A stretch of DNA of 64,000 bases from Clostridium uliginosum (GTDB lineage Bacteria; Bacillota; Clostridia; Clostridiales; Clostridiaceae). Below are positions 36,159 to 44,546 of this stretch, one piece after another. Position numbers and translations under genes: made by a program. The DNA lies in assembly GCF_900112485.1 (NCBI RefSeq), contig NZ_FOMG01000011.1, positions 1 through 64,000 of the forward strand, given 5' to 3'. Under the pieces are notes generated by a model that had not been told where the DNA came from, did no database searches, and worked only from the letters and a program-made list of their open reading frames with translations. The stretch's first letter is position 1; each line of letters opens with the position of its first letter.

Positions 36159-36794
36159 TTAAACAAAATTATTTATAGGGGACTCACATATTTCTTCTAA
36201 CTTTAGTAGAACATTTTTATAACCTTCTTTTATTATATTATTGTTAAATAAGTCTTTATAAGATATATCTTTTATATCTTTTTCTAAAATTTTATTAAAA
36301 TTCTTACCATATAATTTTTTTAAAAATATTTCACAGTCTATTTTTATAAGTTCATACATATCTTCACTTGTATAGTTAAAATTTTTCATGTCATAATTTA
36401 TTTTTTCTATAATTCCATAAAGTTGATAAAGGTAACTCATTTCTTTTAGATCAAATATACCAGTTAGAGAAACTATAGCTTTAGAATACTCACCATTTAC
36501 AGGGATATATATAGGAAACTGATTTTTTGTGTTATGAGTAAGTATACGTAAATTATCTATACTTTCAAATATAGCAGTGCATATGTCTAAACGTACAATA
36601 TTTGCATAAGCACATAAGTTTTTATGATTCATTTTTTCTTCTAATTGTCTATTTTCTTTTACAATTTTAGTTTGTACTTCAATGTTTTTTAAGGTAGTAA
36701 TTTTATTTATCCTCCAGCTACAAATTGCTCCTATTGTAGCACCTAGTAATATAGATATAGCGGAAATAATTGTTGTTATTAATGATTCCGGCAT
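36159..36794 (-). CDS. Hypothetical protein with one N-terminal membrane anchor
   Basis: ATG 36794 follows GAAAGGAAAAACATTT. The 211-residue product starts with a membrane helix (about 5-27, LITTIISAISILLGATIGAI CSW), then a charged coiled-coil stretch (about 35-55), and an otherwise helical cytoplasmic domain. I do not recognise a family; the layout resembles small membrane-anchored helical proteins sometimes found with defence or stress genes. It is on the same strand as, and 96 bases upstream of, the DUF1003 gene, so the two may be co-transcribed. Confidence 0.7.
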   Translation of the reverse strand: MPESLITTIISAISILLGATIGAICSWRINKITTLKNIEVQTKIVKENRQLEEKMNHKNLCAYANIVRLDICTAIFESIDNLRILTHNTKNQFPIYIPVNGEYSKAIVSLTGIFDLKEMSYLYQLYGIIEKINYDMKNFNYTSEDMYELIKIDCEIFLKKLYGKNFNKILEKDIKDISYKDLFNNNIIKEGYKNVLLKLEEICESPINNFV

Positions 36795-36854
36795 AAATGT
36801 TTTTCCTTTCGCATTGTTATATATATAAGTTCCAATAAAGTTTGTTCATTAATA

Positions 36855-37017
36855 TAAGGCACATTCAAAAAAATAACAAGTCAATATGATAGTCTATTTT
36901 GTGTCATGCTGCGTCAGCAGAATGGCCTAATAGCTCGCTATTAAATTATTCTGTTTCCTTGCCTGACGCAAAATATACATCGCATCTTGGACTTGTTATT
37001 TTCTTTCATGTGCCTAA
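36855..37017. repeat. Family B palindromic element
   Basis: TAAGGCACATTCAAAAAAAT AACAAGTCAA pairs with TTGGACTTGTTATTTTCTTT CATGTGCCTA; inner arms AGCAGAATGGCCTAATAGC and GCTATTAAATTATTCTG. It lies upstream of the 36159 gene, where that gene's promoter would be expected. Confidence 0.75.
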
Positions 37018-37195
37018 ATCTTAGAATATTTATAAATGTTATAACTCACCAGTATAGTGAGGAACTTATATAGAAAATTTATGATATATATGCTTCTAAC
37101 TAGATATTGTTAATTAAAGATATAATTTTCTATAAAAATTATATAAAAGATTATAAATGTATTAACTTAATTAGAACATATATATTAATAATTTC

Positions 37196-37293
37196 GGTAT
37201 GTTTTAGATGGGTGTTGATATTATTATATAATATAGAACTGGCATTGAAATTTGCTTTATATTAAAATATCAACACGGTTTTAAAACATAGCC
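37196..37293. repeat. Family A palindromic element, short
   Basis: GGTATGTTTTAGATGGGTGT TGATATTATTATATAATATA at the left, TTATATTAAAATATCAACAC GGTTTTAAAACATAGCC at the right. It has lost the central half of the long form. Confidence 0.75.
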
Positions 37294-37348
37294 AATAATT
37301 TTTATATTTTATAAAGTCAAAAAATAATTTTAAAATTTACTTTTGTGT

Positions 37349-37412
37349 TAAATGTATTATGTGCTTATTTTTAGATTTATAAGCATATAATACATTTAAT
37401 TATTTTTTTGAA
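37349..37412. terminator. Strong hairpin with flanking A/T runs
   Basis: TAAATGTATTATGTGCTTAT (37349-37368) pairs with ATAAGCATATAATACATTTA (37379-37398), followed by ATTATTTTTTT. With no gene ending just before it on the plus strand, it may mark the end of a lost gene or insulate corA. Confidence 0.6.
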
Positions 37413-37623
37413 TATATCTTAAATATGAAAAAGCTCCTCATATCATAAAGTTTAAGATCGTTTATAGGTTAAGGCATTTAGCTAAATCTAACTAACTTGA
37501 TTAAGTATTACACTCACAATTCTATTTATTTTTAGATAATAGAGTAAAATAGACTGAAACACAAAAGTAAGATAATGAAAGTTAATGTTCATATTGTACA
37601 TATAAGAATGGAGGAATATTACT

Positions 37624-38607
37624 ATGTTTACGCTATCATTTAAAAATGATAAAAAACAACCTACTGTTAAAAAAAATTTAACTACAGAGGTAAAGATAAT
37701 TGAATTTAAAGGACTTAAATGGATTGATATTATTAGACCTACTAATAAGGAAATTCAAATGCTTAAGGATATGTATGAATTTCATGATCTCTTGCTAGAA
37801 GATTGCATGACTGAGCATCAAAGGTCAAAGGTAGATTCCTATGAAGATTATAGTTTTATCGTAATTCATCTTCCAAGATATAGAAAAGAACTTTTCAGAA
37901 TTGACTCTGAAGAGATAGATATTTTTATAGGTCATGATTACTTAGTTACACTTCATGAGGGAGAACTTAAACCTTTAGTGGAGCTAGCAAAAAAATGTCA
38001 ATCAAAAGAAGAATTACGAAGTGAATATATGGAGCAAGGTTCAGCATTATTGCTTTATGAGATAATTAAAACACTATTTGATTATTGCTTTCCTATGCTT
38101 GATAAGATTGGAAATATAGTTAATGAAATAAATAGAAAAGTGTTTGCTAATCGTTCTAAATCAATGCTTGAAACTATATCAAGAACTAAGATGCAGATAA
38201 TAAACTATAGAAGTGTAATTAAACCATTAAGACCAGTTATAATAACTTTAGAAAAAGCTATTAAAAAATATCTGCCTAAAGATATGGATATATATTTTGA
38301 TGATATTACTGACAAGATAGAAAAAATATGGGATATGCTTGAAAATTATAAAGAAGTTATTGAATCTGCGGATAGTACTTTTGCATCACTTACAAACCAT
38401 ACAATAAATGGTTTGATGCGTACTTTTACAATTATTCAAGTTGCTATATTGCCAATGACTCTTGTTAGTGGACTCTTTTCTATGAATGTACAAGGAATAC
38501 CAATGCACAATTATGAAATGGCATTTTGGATAGTATTTGGAATGATATTTATTCCAACTGTACTTATTGGATTAGTATTGCTCATTAAGAAAGATAAATG
38601 GTTTTAG
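37624..38607 (+). CDS. CorA-family divalent metal transporter
   Basis: ATG 37624 follows ATGGAGGAATATTACT. The 327-residue protein has the CorA layout: a large N-terminal cytoplasmic domain, a long helix (about 160-265), two C-terminal membrane helices (about 268-290 and 299-322) and the basic end KKDKWF. Family members move Mg2+ (sometimes Co2+, Ni2+ or Zn2+) as pentamers. The loop signature GMN that serves as the selectivity filter reads SMN here (FSMNVQG), so the ion preference is uncertain. It lies alone after a strong terminator. I see no M-box-like leader that I can support. Confidence 0.85.
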   Translation: MFTLSFKNDKKQPTVKKNLTTEVKIIEFKGLKWIDIIRPTNKEIQMLKDMYEFHDLLLEDCMTEHQRSKVDSYEDYSFIVIHLPRYRKELFRIDSEEIDIFIGHDYLVTLHEGELKPLVELAKKCQSKEELRSEYMEQGSALLLYEIIKTLFDYCFPMLDKIGNIVNEINRKVFANRSKSMLETISRTKMQIINYRSVIKPLRPVIITLEKAIKKYLPKDMDIYFDDITDKIEKIWDMLENYKEVIESADSTFASLTNHTINGLMRTFTIIQVAILPMTLVSGLFSMNVQGIPMHNYEMAFWIVFGMIFIPTVLIGLVLLIKKDKWF

Positions 38608-38887
38608 TAAAGGAGAATTGGAATTGATTATGATTTTTTAGTTGCTATAGGCAAATGTTGCAAATACTTTAAAAGTTATTAAATGTTCAAAATTACCACA
38701 AATAAAAATTTCAAAAATGTGAATAATAAGAAGTATTGAATTTCATAATTAATAGAAAATAAAATTCATATCTTATTTGGATTAAGTATCACAATTAGGA
38801 TATATTAACCATGGGTATAAAATTTAGATTTCAAAATTATTTAATTAAATATAATAACTTATTTAAATCACATTGGAGGATAAAAAA

Positions 38888-39673
38888 TTGAAAAACAAAT
38901 TAAAGTTCTGTTTATTTTTTGCAAGTATGCTTTTTGTTATTTTTCTATTTAAAGAAAATATAAGTAGCATGCCTGTAGCATCTAACGTAACAACCACTAA
39001 AAATTTTAATATAAATGAAGAAGTAATTAGTGATAGAAAAAAAGTAATTTATTTAACTTTTGATGATGGTCCTAGTGGTAAAGTAACAAATAGAGTGTTA
39101 GATACTCTAAAAGAAAATGACATAAAAGCAACTTTTTTTCTTATTGGTAATCAAATTAAAGGTCGAGAAGACGTGGTAAAAAGAATGTATGATGAAGGAC
39201 ATAGCATAGGACTTCATACCTATACGCACAAATTTAAGAATATTTATTCAAGTGAAGATAAATTTGTAAAAGAAATGATTGATTGTCGTAATGAAATAAA
39301 TGAAGTAGTTGGGATTTCTCCCAATATAATTAGGTTTCCAGGAGGTAGTAGAAAACATTTAAGTAACAATTTTTTAAATAAATTACATGATAATAATTTT
39401 AAAATATATGATTGGAATTTAGAAAATTCAGATGGGTTAAACCCTAAAATTCCACCAGATAAATTATATAGAAAAGCTACAAAGGGAAGTGAAAAGTTAT
39501 CAAGGGTCATACTTCTTATGCATTGCACCGCTATGCACAAGAACACTTGCGAAGCTTTGCCAGAAATAATAAAATATTATAAATTACAGGGGTATGAATT
39601 TAAGACTATTACAGAAGATACACCAGAATTATATTTTCCAATAACAAGAAAAACATTTAATTTTTTTGAATAG
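38888..39673 (+). CDS. Polysaccharide deacetylase (NodB domain)
   Basis: TTG 38888 has TTGGAGGA eight bases upstream; an in-frame TTG at 38873 overlaps that site. The 261-residue product has an N-terminal membrane anchor or signal (KFCLFFASMLFVIFLF), then a NodB domain (about 47-245) with motif 1 TFDDGPS, motif 2 HTYTH, motif 3 RFPGGS, and a final LMHC. These are the metal-binding Asp-His-His and catalytic residues of carbohydrate esterase family 4, which remove acetyl groups from wall GlcNAc or MurNAc. As a surface enzyme it fits the wall-modification theme. No partner genes. Confidence 0.88.
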   Translation: MKNKLKFCLFFASMLFVIFLFKENISSMPVASNVTTTKNFNINEEVISDRKKVIYLTFDDGPSGKVTNRVLDTLKENDIKATFFLIGNQIKGREDVVKRMYDEGHSIGLHTYTHKFKNIYSSEDKFVKEMIDCRNEINEVVGISPNIIRFPGGSRKHLSNNFLNKLHDNNFKIYDWNLENSDGLNPKIPPDKLYRKATKGSEKLSRVILLMHCTAMHKNTCEALPEIIKYYKLQGYEFKTITEDTPELYFPITRKTFNFFE

Positions 39674-39679
39674 ATCACC

Positions 39680-39961
39680 TAAGGCATATTAAAGAAAATA
39701 ACAAGTCAAAGATGCAACGTATATTTTGAGTCAGATAAGGAGATGAAATTAACGCATAGCAAGCTATGGGTTGATTTTACCGACGTGAGTAGAGAACCAA
39801 AAGTGAGAATCGAAATTTTATATTTCGTTCTTCGAACTTTCACACCGTGCAATCTATGATTTTGTGTGAATCACTTACTCAGCGAGTGTATACGAGTCGA
39901 GCTTCCTTATGACGCAAAATAGACTAACATACTGACTTGTTATTTATTTTAATATTCCTAA
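39680..39961. repeat. Family B element with an inserted palindromic segment
   Basis: Its first 110 and last 45 bases are almost identical to the element at 6787-6950. Between them about 120 extra bases (39786-39910) replace the short GACGCAG centre and hold a family F motif (39873-39906). The two copies lie 33 kb apart. Confidence 0.75.
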
Positions 39962-40031
39962 GTATTTCTATAATAAATAAGTTTAAGAAATAAGATTTAG
40001 AATTTATTTATGTTGATAAAAAAACGATTTT

Positions 40032-40107
40032 AAGAAATAGAATTTATACATTACTTGAGATGCTAGAAAATGAATCTTGCGTAAGTATAAATTCTATTTC
40101 TTTTTTT
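40032..40107. repeat. Family C palindrome, short copy (likely bidirectional terminator)
   Basis: AAGAAATAGAATTTATAC and GTATAAATTCTATTTCTTTT form an 18-bp stem with a T-run. It sits 11 bases from the stop codon of the convergent YetF-like gene. It is a shortened form of 2720-2930. Confidence 0.7.
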
Positions 40108-40117
40108 ATATGTCTTA

Positions 40118-40834
40118 TTAAAACTCACTTACAACTATTTGTTTGTGTATTTTATCTTTGAATTTGTCTACATATAAAGAGCCTGAGCCTGTATAGGTTG
40201 CTAAAAAAACTTCAGAAGGATCATCTACTCCATATTTCTTTAATTGATATTTCAACCATTTGCGATCACGATTAATTTGTTTTAAGTTTGTATCTACTAC
40301 TATTCCATCATAAATTAAATCTAGACCTATTCTTGCCTTAGGTACAGGAATATTCATATTTTTTGGTGTTAATGGTTGTAAGTCGGATTTTTTTAGAACA
40401 GAAAGCTCACCATTTGTTTCTAATACTGCAAATTGAACTTCACTTATATCAAATATATCTTTACATCTTAATTGATGTTGTAAGTTTGTAGCATTGTATT
40501 TTAATTTACGCATAGTATCTTCTAATATTTTACCGTTAATTATTATTATACTTGGTTCACCTTCTATATGTTTTGCCATATATCTTGATTTAGTTGTGAG
40601 TAAGTCAATACCTAATCCTAGAACTACCCAAGCAAGAAGTCCTATCCAATGAGTCCAAGCCGCGCTTGATAAATCAGTTGTTAGGGTAGCGGCAATTGAC
40701 CCAATAGTTATCCCTAGTACATAATCAAAGGGCGTAAGTTGAGATATTTGTTTTTTACCTAGAATTCGTGTAAATATTAGTAGTGAAAAAAAAGCAAAGA
40801 TTGCTCTTACCAATACTATAATTCCTTCATTCAA
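40118..40834 (-). CDS. YetF/DUF421 membrane protein
   Basis: TTG 40834 has GGGAGTGA nine bases upstream. The 238-residue protein has three N-terminal membrane helices (about 4-24, 40-60, 63-82) and the typical cytoplasmic pair of subdomains: LLTTKSRYMAKHIEGEPSII IINGKI, then LRCKDIFDISEVQFAVLETN GELSV. This is the DUF421/YetF family, whose members in Bacillus are linked to spore germinant responses or are of unknown function. Monocistronic and divergent from the phosphocholine operon. Confidence 0.88.
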   Translation of the reverse strand: MNEGIIVLVRAIFAFFSLLIFTRILGKKQISQLTPFDYVLGITIGSIAATLTTDLSSAAWTHWIGLLAWVVLGLGIDLLTTKSRYMAKHIEGEPSIIIINGKILEDTMRKLKYNATNLQHQLRCKDIFDISEVQFAVLETNGELSVLKKSDLQPLTPKNMNIPVPKARIGLDLIYDGIVVDTNLKQINRDRKWLKYQLKKYGVDDPSEVFLATYTGSGSLYVDKFKDKIHKQIVVSEF

Positions 40835-41033
40835 TTTATATCACTCCCATGTAAATAAATATTTTTTAAAATGTGCCTTATTTTTATTAATATATTAGAT
40901 AGTGTAACAAATAAATCAGTAATTATTCTCACTATTCTTTTTAGTTAAAGATGCTATTTAGGGTGTTATGAATTGTTTATATAATTAAGAATTATATTTT
41001 AAAAATAATTTAAATAAGATTTTTTAAAATATA

Positions 41034-41062
41034 TTTACTTTTAAATTATGCTGTACTATAAT
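41034..41062 (+). promoter_or_regulatory. Promoter of the choline-kinase fusion operon (TTTACT-N17-TATAAT)
   Basis: A -35 TTTACT (41034-41039) and consensus -10 TATAAT (41057-41062) are 17 apart. The -10 is the left end of the 41-bp palindrome, so transcription start lies inside that palindrome. Confidence 0.7.
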
Positions 41063-41097
41063 TTATATAGTTCATATTATGAACTATATAAATTATA
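41057..41097. promoter_or_regulatory. Perfect 41-bp palindrome (operator) over the start of the choline-kinase operon
   Basis: Twenty base pairs on each side of the centre at 41077 match without a mismatch. The core is GTTCA-TATTA-TGAAC (41070-41084). The same GTTCA-N5-TGAAC core, at the same distance from the -10, is found in front of licB (47079-47093) and the ABC importer (51195-51209). A dimeric repressor site is the simplest reading. A transcribed hairpin is also possible, since the arm would be in the 5' leader. Confidence 0.75.
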
Positions 41098-41152
41098 ACA
41101 ACATATATATAAGTATTATATGAAGTGTAGAGTAGATTTAAGGGGGATTTTT

Positions 41153-43000
41153 ATGTTAGAGGATAGATTAGAGATATTAAAGATATTAAATGATAATTTT
41201 AATATTAATCAAAGGGAATTAGCTAAGAGGACAAATATTTCATTAGGCAAAGTGAATTCTATTTTGAAGGACTTTACGCTTGATGGAACTATAGAGAGAA
41301 TTATTAATAATAGAGGGATTTTATATAGGGTAACTGAAAAAGGTATGAATATTTTAGAGGAAAATCTTGCTTCTGCTAAGAATACAAGATTAAAACTTCA
41401 TGAAGAAGAAAAGAAAATTGTTAAGCAAGCTGTGATTCTTGCAGCTGGTAGAGCTAAGGAATTTGGAAGACCAGTTGGAATGCTTGAAATTGAGGATTTT
41501 AAGTTAATTGATAGAACTTTAAATATCCTTAAAGAGAATGGAATAAATAAAATTGTGATTGTTATAGGTTATGAAAGTCAATATTATGAGGAATATTTTA
41601 AAGATATTAAGAATGTAACTTTAGTTAAGAGTGATACATATAAATGGACTGGAACAATGCATTCTTTATCACTTGCTAAGGACTATATTGATGATGATTT
41701 TTTACTTGTTGAAAATGATCTAATCTTTGAAGGTAAAGCAATTAAGGAACTTGCTGAAAGTGAAAATCGTGATTGCATACTTTTTACTAATGAGAGTGGT
41801 TCTGGTGACGAGGCCTTTGTTGAGATAAGGGATAATCATTTATTTAAGATGTCTAAGGATATTCACCAATTTAATAAAATTGATGGTGAGATGATTGGGC
41901 TTACTAAGATTTCTTATAAGTTATATTCAATGATGCTTGAGGAGTTTAATGGAAATGTTAATCCATATTTAAATTACGAGTATGTATTATTAGATGTAGC
42001 TAGAAGTTATAATATTGGATTTGTTAAGATAGATGATCTTGCTTGGGGCGATGCAGATACTCAAAAAGAGTATGAAAAAATTAAAAATTATCTTTACCCA
42101 ACTATAAGAAGAAGAGAGCTTAGCTATGAGATAAATAATATAAAGACTATTGTTCGTGAAGCTTTAAAAGCAGATGATGATGATATTACAGAGGTTGTAC
42201 TAGCAGGCGGAATGACTAATAAGAATTATAGAGTATGTGTTAAGGGGAATAGATATATCTTAAGGGTTGCAGGCACTGGTACTGAGCAAATGATTAATAG
42301 AAATACAGAAATGTTTAATTCAGCAGTAGCTTCAGAAAAAGGATATAATGTGGAAGTTCCTTACTTTAATCTTGAAACTGGGGTTAAAATATCTAAGTTT
42401 ATAGAAAATGCAGAAACACTAACTCATAGAAGTATTAAGAAGGAAGAAAACTTAAAGCAAGTTACAAGTATTTTAAGAGACTTGCATGAATGTACTGATT
42501 TTCATATGGACAATGAATTTAATGTATTTAGAGAACTTGAAAAGTATGAAAATATTTTAAAAAGCAATAATGGAGATTTCTTTGATGATTATGCTCAAGT
42601 GCGTGAAAAGGTAATGATATTAGAAGAAGAATTAAAAGAATGTAATAGAGTTTTTGTACCTTCTCATAATGATTTAGTTTCTGAAAACTTAGTCAAAGAT
42701 ACAGAAGGCAGAATTTATTTAATTGATTGGGAATATAGCGGAATTAATGATGATATGTGGGATTTGGCAGCACTTTCTTTAGAAAATGAATTTTTAGAAG
42801 ATGATGTTGAACTTATGTTTAGACTTTATTTTGGAAAAGAAGCGGATGAAAACTCAAGAAGAAGATTACTAATTCATCAAATTTGCCAAGATATATTATG
42901 GGCAGTTTGGACACTTATAAAAGAAGCTGAAGGAGATAATTTCGGTACTTACGGAATTGATAGATACAATAGAGCTAAGGAAAATTTAAAAAGACTTTAA
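41153..43000 (+). CDS. licA: Winged-helix + nucleotidyltransferase-like + choline kinase fusion (LicA-type)
   Basis: ATG 41153 follows AAGGGGGATTTTT; the ATG at 41120 lacks an RBS. The 615-residue protein has three parts. Residues 1-72 are a MarR/Rrf2-like winged helix (LKILNDNFNINQRELAKRTN ISLGKVNSILKDF). About 80-310 is a sugar-phosphate nucleotidyltransferase fold, but its signature is degenerate (LAAGRAKEFGRPVGMLEI instead of LAAGxGTRLxPxTxxxPK), so catalysis there is doubtful. About 325-600 is a LicA-type choline/ethanolamine kinase (GGMTNKNYRV; HNDLVSEN at 505-512; LIDWEYSGINDDMWDLA). The kinase makes phosphocholine. LicC follows 32 bases later. The HTH could bind the 41-bp palindrome upstream and make the gene self-regulating (inference). 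Confidence 0.85.
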   Translation: MLEDRLEILKILNDNFNINQRELAKRTNISLGKVNSILKDFTLDGTIERIINNRGILYRVTEKGMNILEENLASAKNTRLKLHEEEKKIVKQAVILAAGRAKEFGRPVGMLEIEDFKLIDRTLNILKENGINKIVIVIGYESQYYEEYFKDIKNVTLVKSDTYKWTGTMHSLSLAKDYIDDDFLLVENDLIFEGKAIKELAESENRDCILFTNESGSGDEAFVEIRDNHLFKMSKDIHQFNKIDGEMIGLTKISYKLYSMMLEEFNGNVNPYLNYEYVLLDVARSYNIGFVKIDDLAWGDADTQKEYEKIKNYLYPTIRRRELSYEINNIKTIVREALKADDDDITEVVLAGGMTNKNYRVCVKGNRYILRVAGTGTEQMINRNTEMFNSAVASEKGYNVEVPYFNLETGVKISKFIENAETLTHRSIKKEENLKQVTSILRDLHECTDFHMDNEFNVFRELEKYENILKSNNGDFFDDYAQVREKVMILEEELKECNRVFVPSHNDLVSENLVKDTEGRIYLIDWEYSGINDDMWDLAALSLENEFLEDDVELMFRLYFGKEADENSRRRLLIHQICQDILWAVWTLIKEAEGDNFGTYGIDRYNRAKENLKRL

Positions 43001-43032
43001 AATTATTTTTTGATTTTTAAGGAGAAGATAAC

Positions 43033-43731
43033 ATGAGAGCAATTTTAATGGCAGCAGGTATGGGAACTAGGCTTAGACCTTTAACAGAAACTACTCCAAA
43101 GTCTTTAATAGAGGTTAATGGAATGCCTTTACTTGAAAGACAAATAATTAATTTAAAAGAACGAGGAATTGATGAAATTATAGTATTAACAGGTTATTTA
43201 CATGAAAAATTTGATGAAATAGTTAAGAAATATAATTTAATAAAGGTAGTTAATGATAAGTATGATGTTTACAACAATATATATACAATGTATTTAGTAA
43301 GACAATATCTAAAAGATGCATTCGTTATTGATGCAGATAATTATATTACAAGAAACTTCTTGCCTGAAGATATGCCAAATACTTCGGTTTATTATTCAGC
43401 ATGTAAGGAAAACATTATTGGAGAATGGATTCTAAACTATGATGAAAATGAAAGAATATTTGGAGTTGATATTGGAAAAGAAGGAGATAAACCTAGTTAC
43501 ATAATGTCTGGTGCATCTTTTTGGACAGAAAAAGATGGTATTTTAATAGCTAAAAAAGTTGAAGAGGTAGTTGCTGGTGGAAATTTTAAGGATTTATATT
43601 GGGATAGTATTGCGGTAGATAACCTTAAAGACATGGATGTGCGTATTGAAAAAATAGACTCAAATGATATTTTTGAAATAGATTCACTAGAGGATTTAGA
43701 ATACTTAAAGAATACACTTAAAATACAATAG
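43033..43731 (+). CDS. licC: CTP:phosphocholine cytidylyltransferase
   Basis: ATG 43033 follows AAGGAGAAGATAAC. The 232-residue protein has the intact nucleotidyltransferase signature (LMAAGMGTRLRPLTETTPKS) and is strikingly like pneumococcal LicC along its length: Y-L-x-E-x-F-D, NDKYDVYNNIYTMYLV, FVIDADNY, GASFW, LYWDSIAVDNLKDMDV, IFEIDSLEDLEYL. It makes CDP-choline from phosphocholine and CTP in the cytoplasm, for transfer to teichoic or other surface polymer. It is in one operon with the kinase fusion. Because LicC here is complete, the fused nucleotidyltransferase-like domain of the previous gene is redundant or has another role. Confidence 0.9.
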   Translation: MRAILMAAGMGTRLRPLTETTPKSLIEVNGMPLLERQIINLKERGIDEIIVLTGYLHEKFDEIVKKYNLIKVVNDKYDVYNNIYTMYLVRQYLKDAFVIDADNYITRNFLPEDMPNTSVYYSACKENIIGEWILNYDENERIFGVDIGKEGDKPSYIMSGASFWTEKDGILIAKKVEEVVAGGNFKDLYWDSIAVDNLKDMDVRIEKIDSNDIFEIDSLEDLEYLKNTLKIQ

Positions 43732-43744
43732 ATAGTGGTGGAAA

Positions 43745-43930
43745 GAAATAGGGATAATCATTTACTCGTATTGCAGAAAATTTCTTAAAGAGTTGTCTAT
43801 CATTTCAAAACTGAAAAGTGCTAAACTCGAGATAAATCTCTCAAACAGTAACACTTTTCACCTTTGAAATGATGAAACTCTAATAAGAAATTTTCAATGC
43901 AATATTACGTAAAAAGCTTATCCCTATTTC
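43745..43930. repeat. Family D palindromic element, copy 2
   Basis: It matches 25716-25909 over nearly its whole length, including ATCATTTCAAAACTGAAAAG TG and ACACTTTTCACCTTTGAAAT GAT. It starts 14 bases after the licC stop. A shorter relic follows at about 43980-44035 (ACGCAATATTACG ... CATATCCATATTTC), then a family B half (44085-44122). Confidence 0.8.
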
Positions 43931-44119
43931 TTTTTATAGAGAGACTATAATGAAATAATCCTAAAATGATGAAAATATAATAAAAGTTTTTTTACGCAAT
44001 ATTACGAAAAAACATATCCATATTTCTTTTATTGTAGATGATATATTAAATGAGGAAAAAAATTCCTTATTATCTGACACTAAATGTATGACATGTTTTT
44101 GGTCTATTATTTTATGTGC

Positions 44120-44233
44120 CTAGAAATTATGTTTATCATTTCTTTTACGTTCTAATACATTTTTAATTATGAAAATAATTCCTGCTACCAGTGCACCAAC
44201 CATAAATGCTTGTATACCACTACTGCATTCCAT
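44120..44233 (-). CDS. Small single-pass membrane protein (37 aa)
   Basis: The start ATG at 44233 has a near-perfect ribosome site, AAAGGAGGT, eight bases upstream, which is strong support for a gene this short. The product is MECSSGIQAFMVGALVAGII FIIKNVLERKRNDKHNF: a short outside part, one hydrophobic helix (about 9-24), and a basic cytoplasmic tail. I do not recognise a family. Such proteins are often regulators of membrane complexes or toxins of type I systems, but no antisense RNA is evident. It lies between the licAC operon and the flippase gene, on the opposite strand. Confidence 0.6.
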   Translation of the reverse strand: MECSSGIQAFMVGALVAGIIFIIKNVLERKRNDKHNF

Positions 44234-44473
44234 AAAATACCTCCTTTGAGTTTTACTTCAATTATACAATATACGAAATATTTATAAAATAATATTAATT
44301 TTTATGCATTTTTCCTAGGTATAAATTTTATTTTGTAACTCTTTGCTTAATTTTAAGGTTCTGTTTTAAAAGATGAAAAAAGTAATAATAAATACTAATT
44401 GACAATATTACTTGTTAGAATAAAGTATAGATACGGATAATGAATCATACCAAAGAATTAATGATATGTGAAT

Positions 44474-44501
44474 TTGACAAGATTTTATCTTAGTGTAAAA
44501 T
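44474..44501 (+). promoter_or_regulatory. Promoter of the flippase gene (TTGACA-N16-TAAAAT)
   Basis: Consensus -35 TTGACA (44474-44479) and -10 TAAAAT (44496-44501), 16 apart, 46 bases before the start codon. A second, weaker candidate (TTGACA 44399, TAAAGT 44421) is upstream. The GTTCA-N5-TGAAC operator is absent. Confidence 0.6.
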
Positions 44502-44546
44502 ATAGTAGAAGTAAAATAATCCAGAGGGGATTATAGGAGGAAACAT

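Noticed and set aside
37400..37620. Possible M-box magnesium riboswitch before corA
   Set aside because: The CTCCTCATAT fragment recalls M-box sequence but no consistent three-helix fold or conserved core could be drawn.
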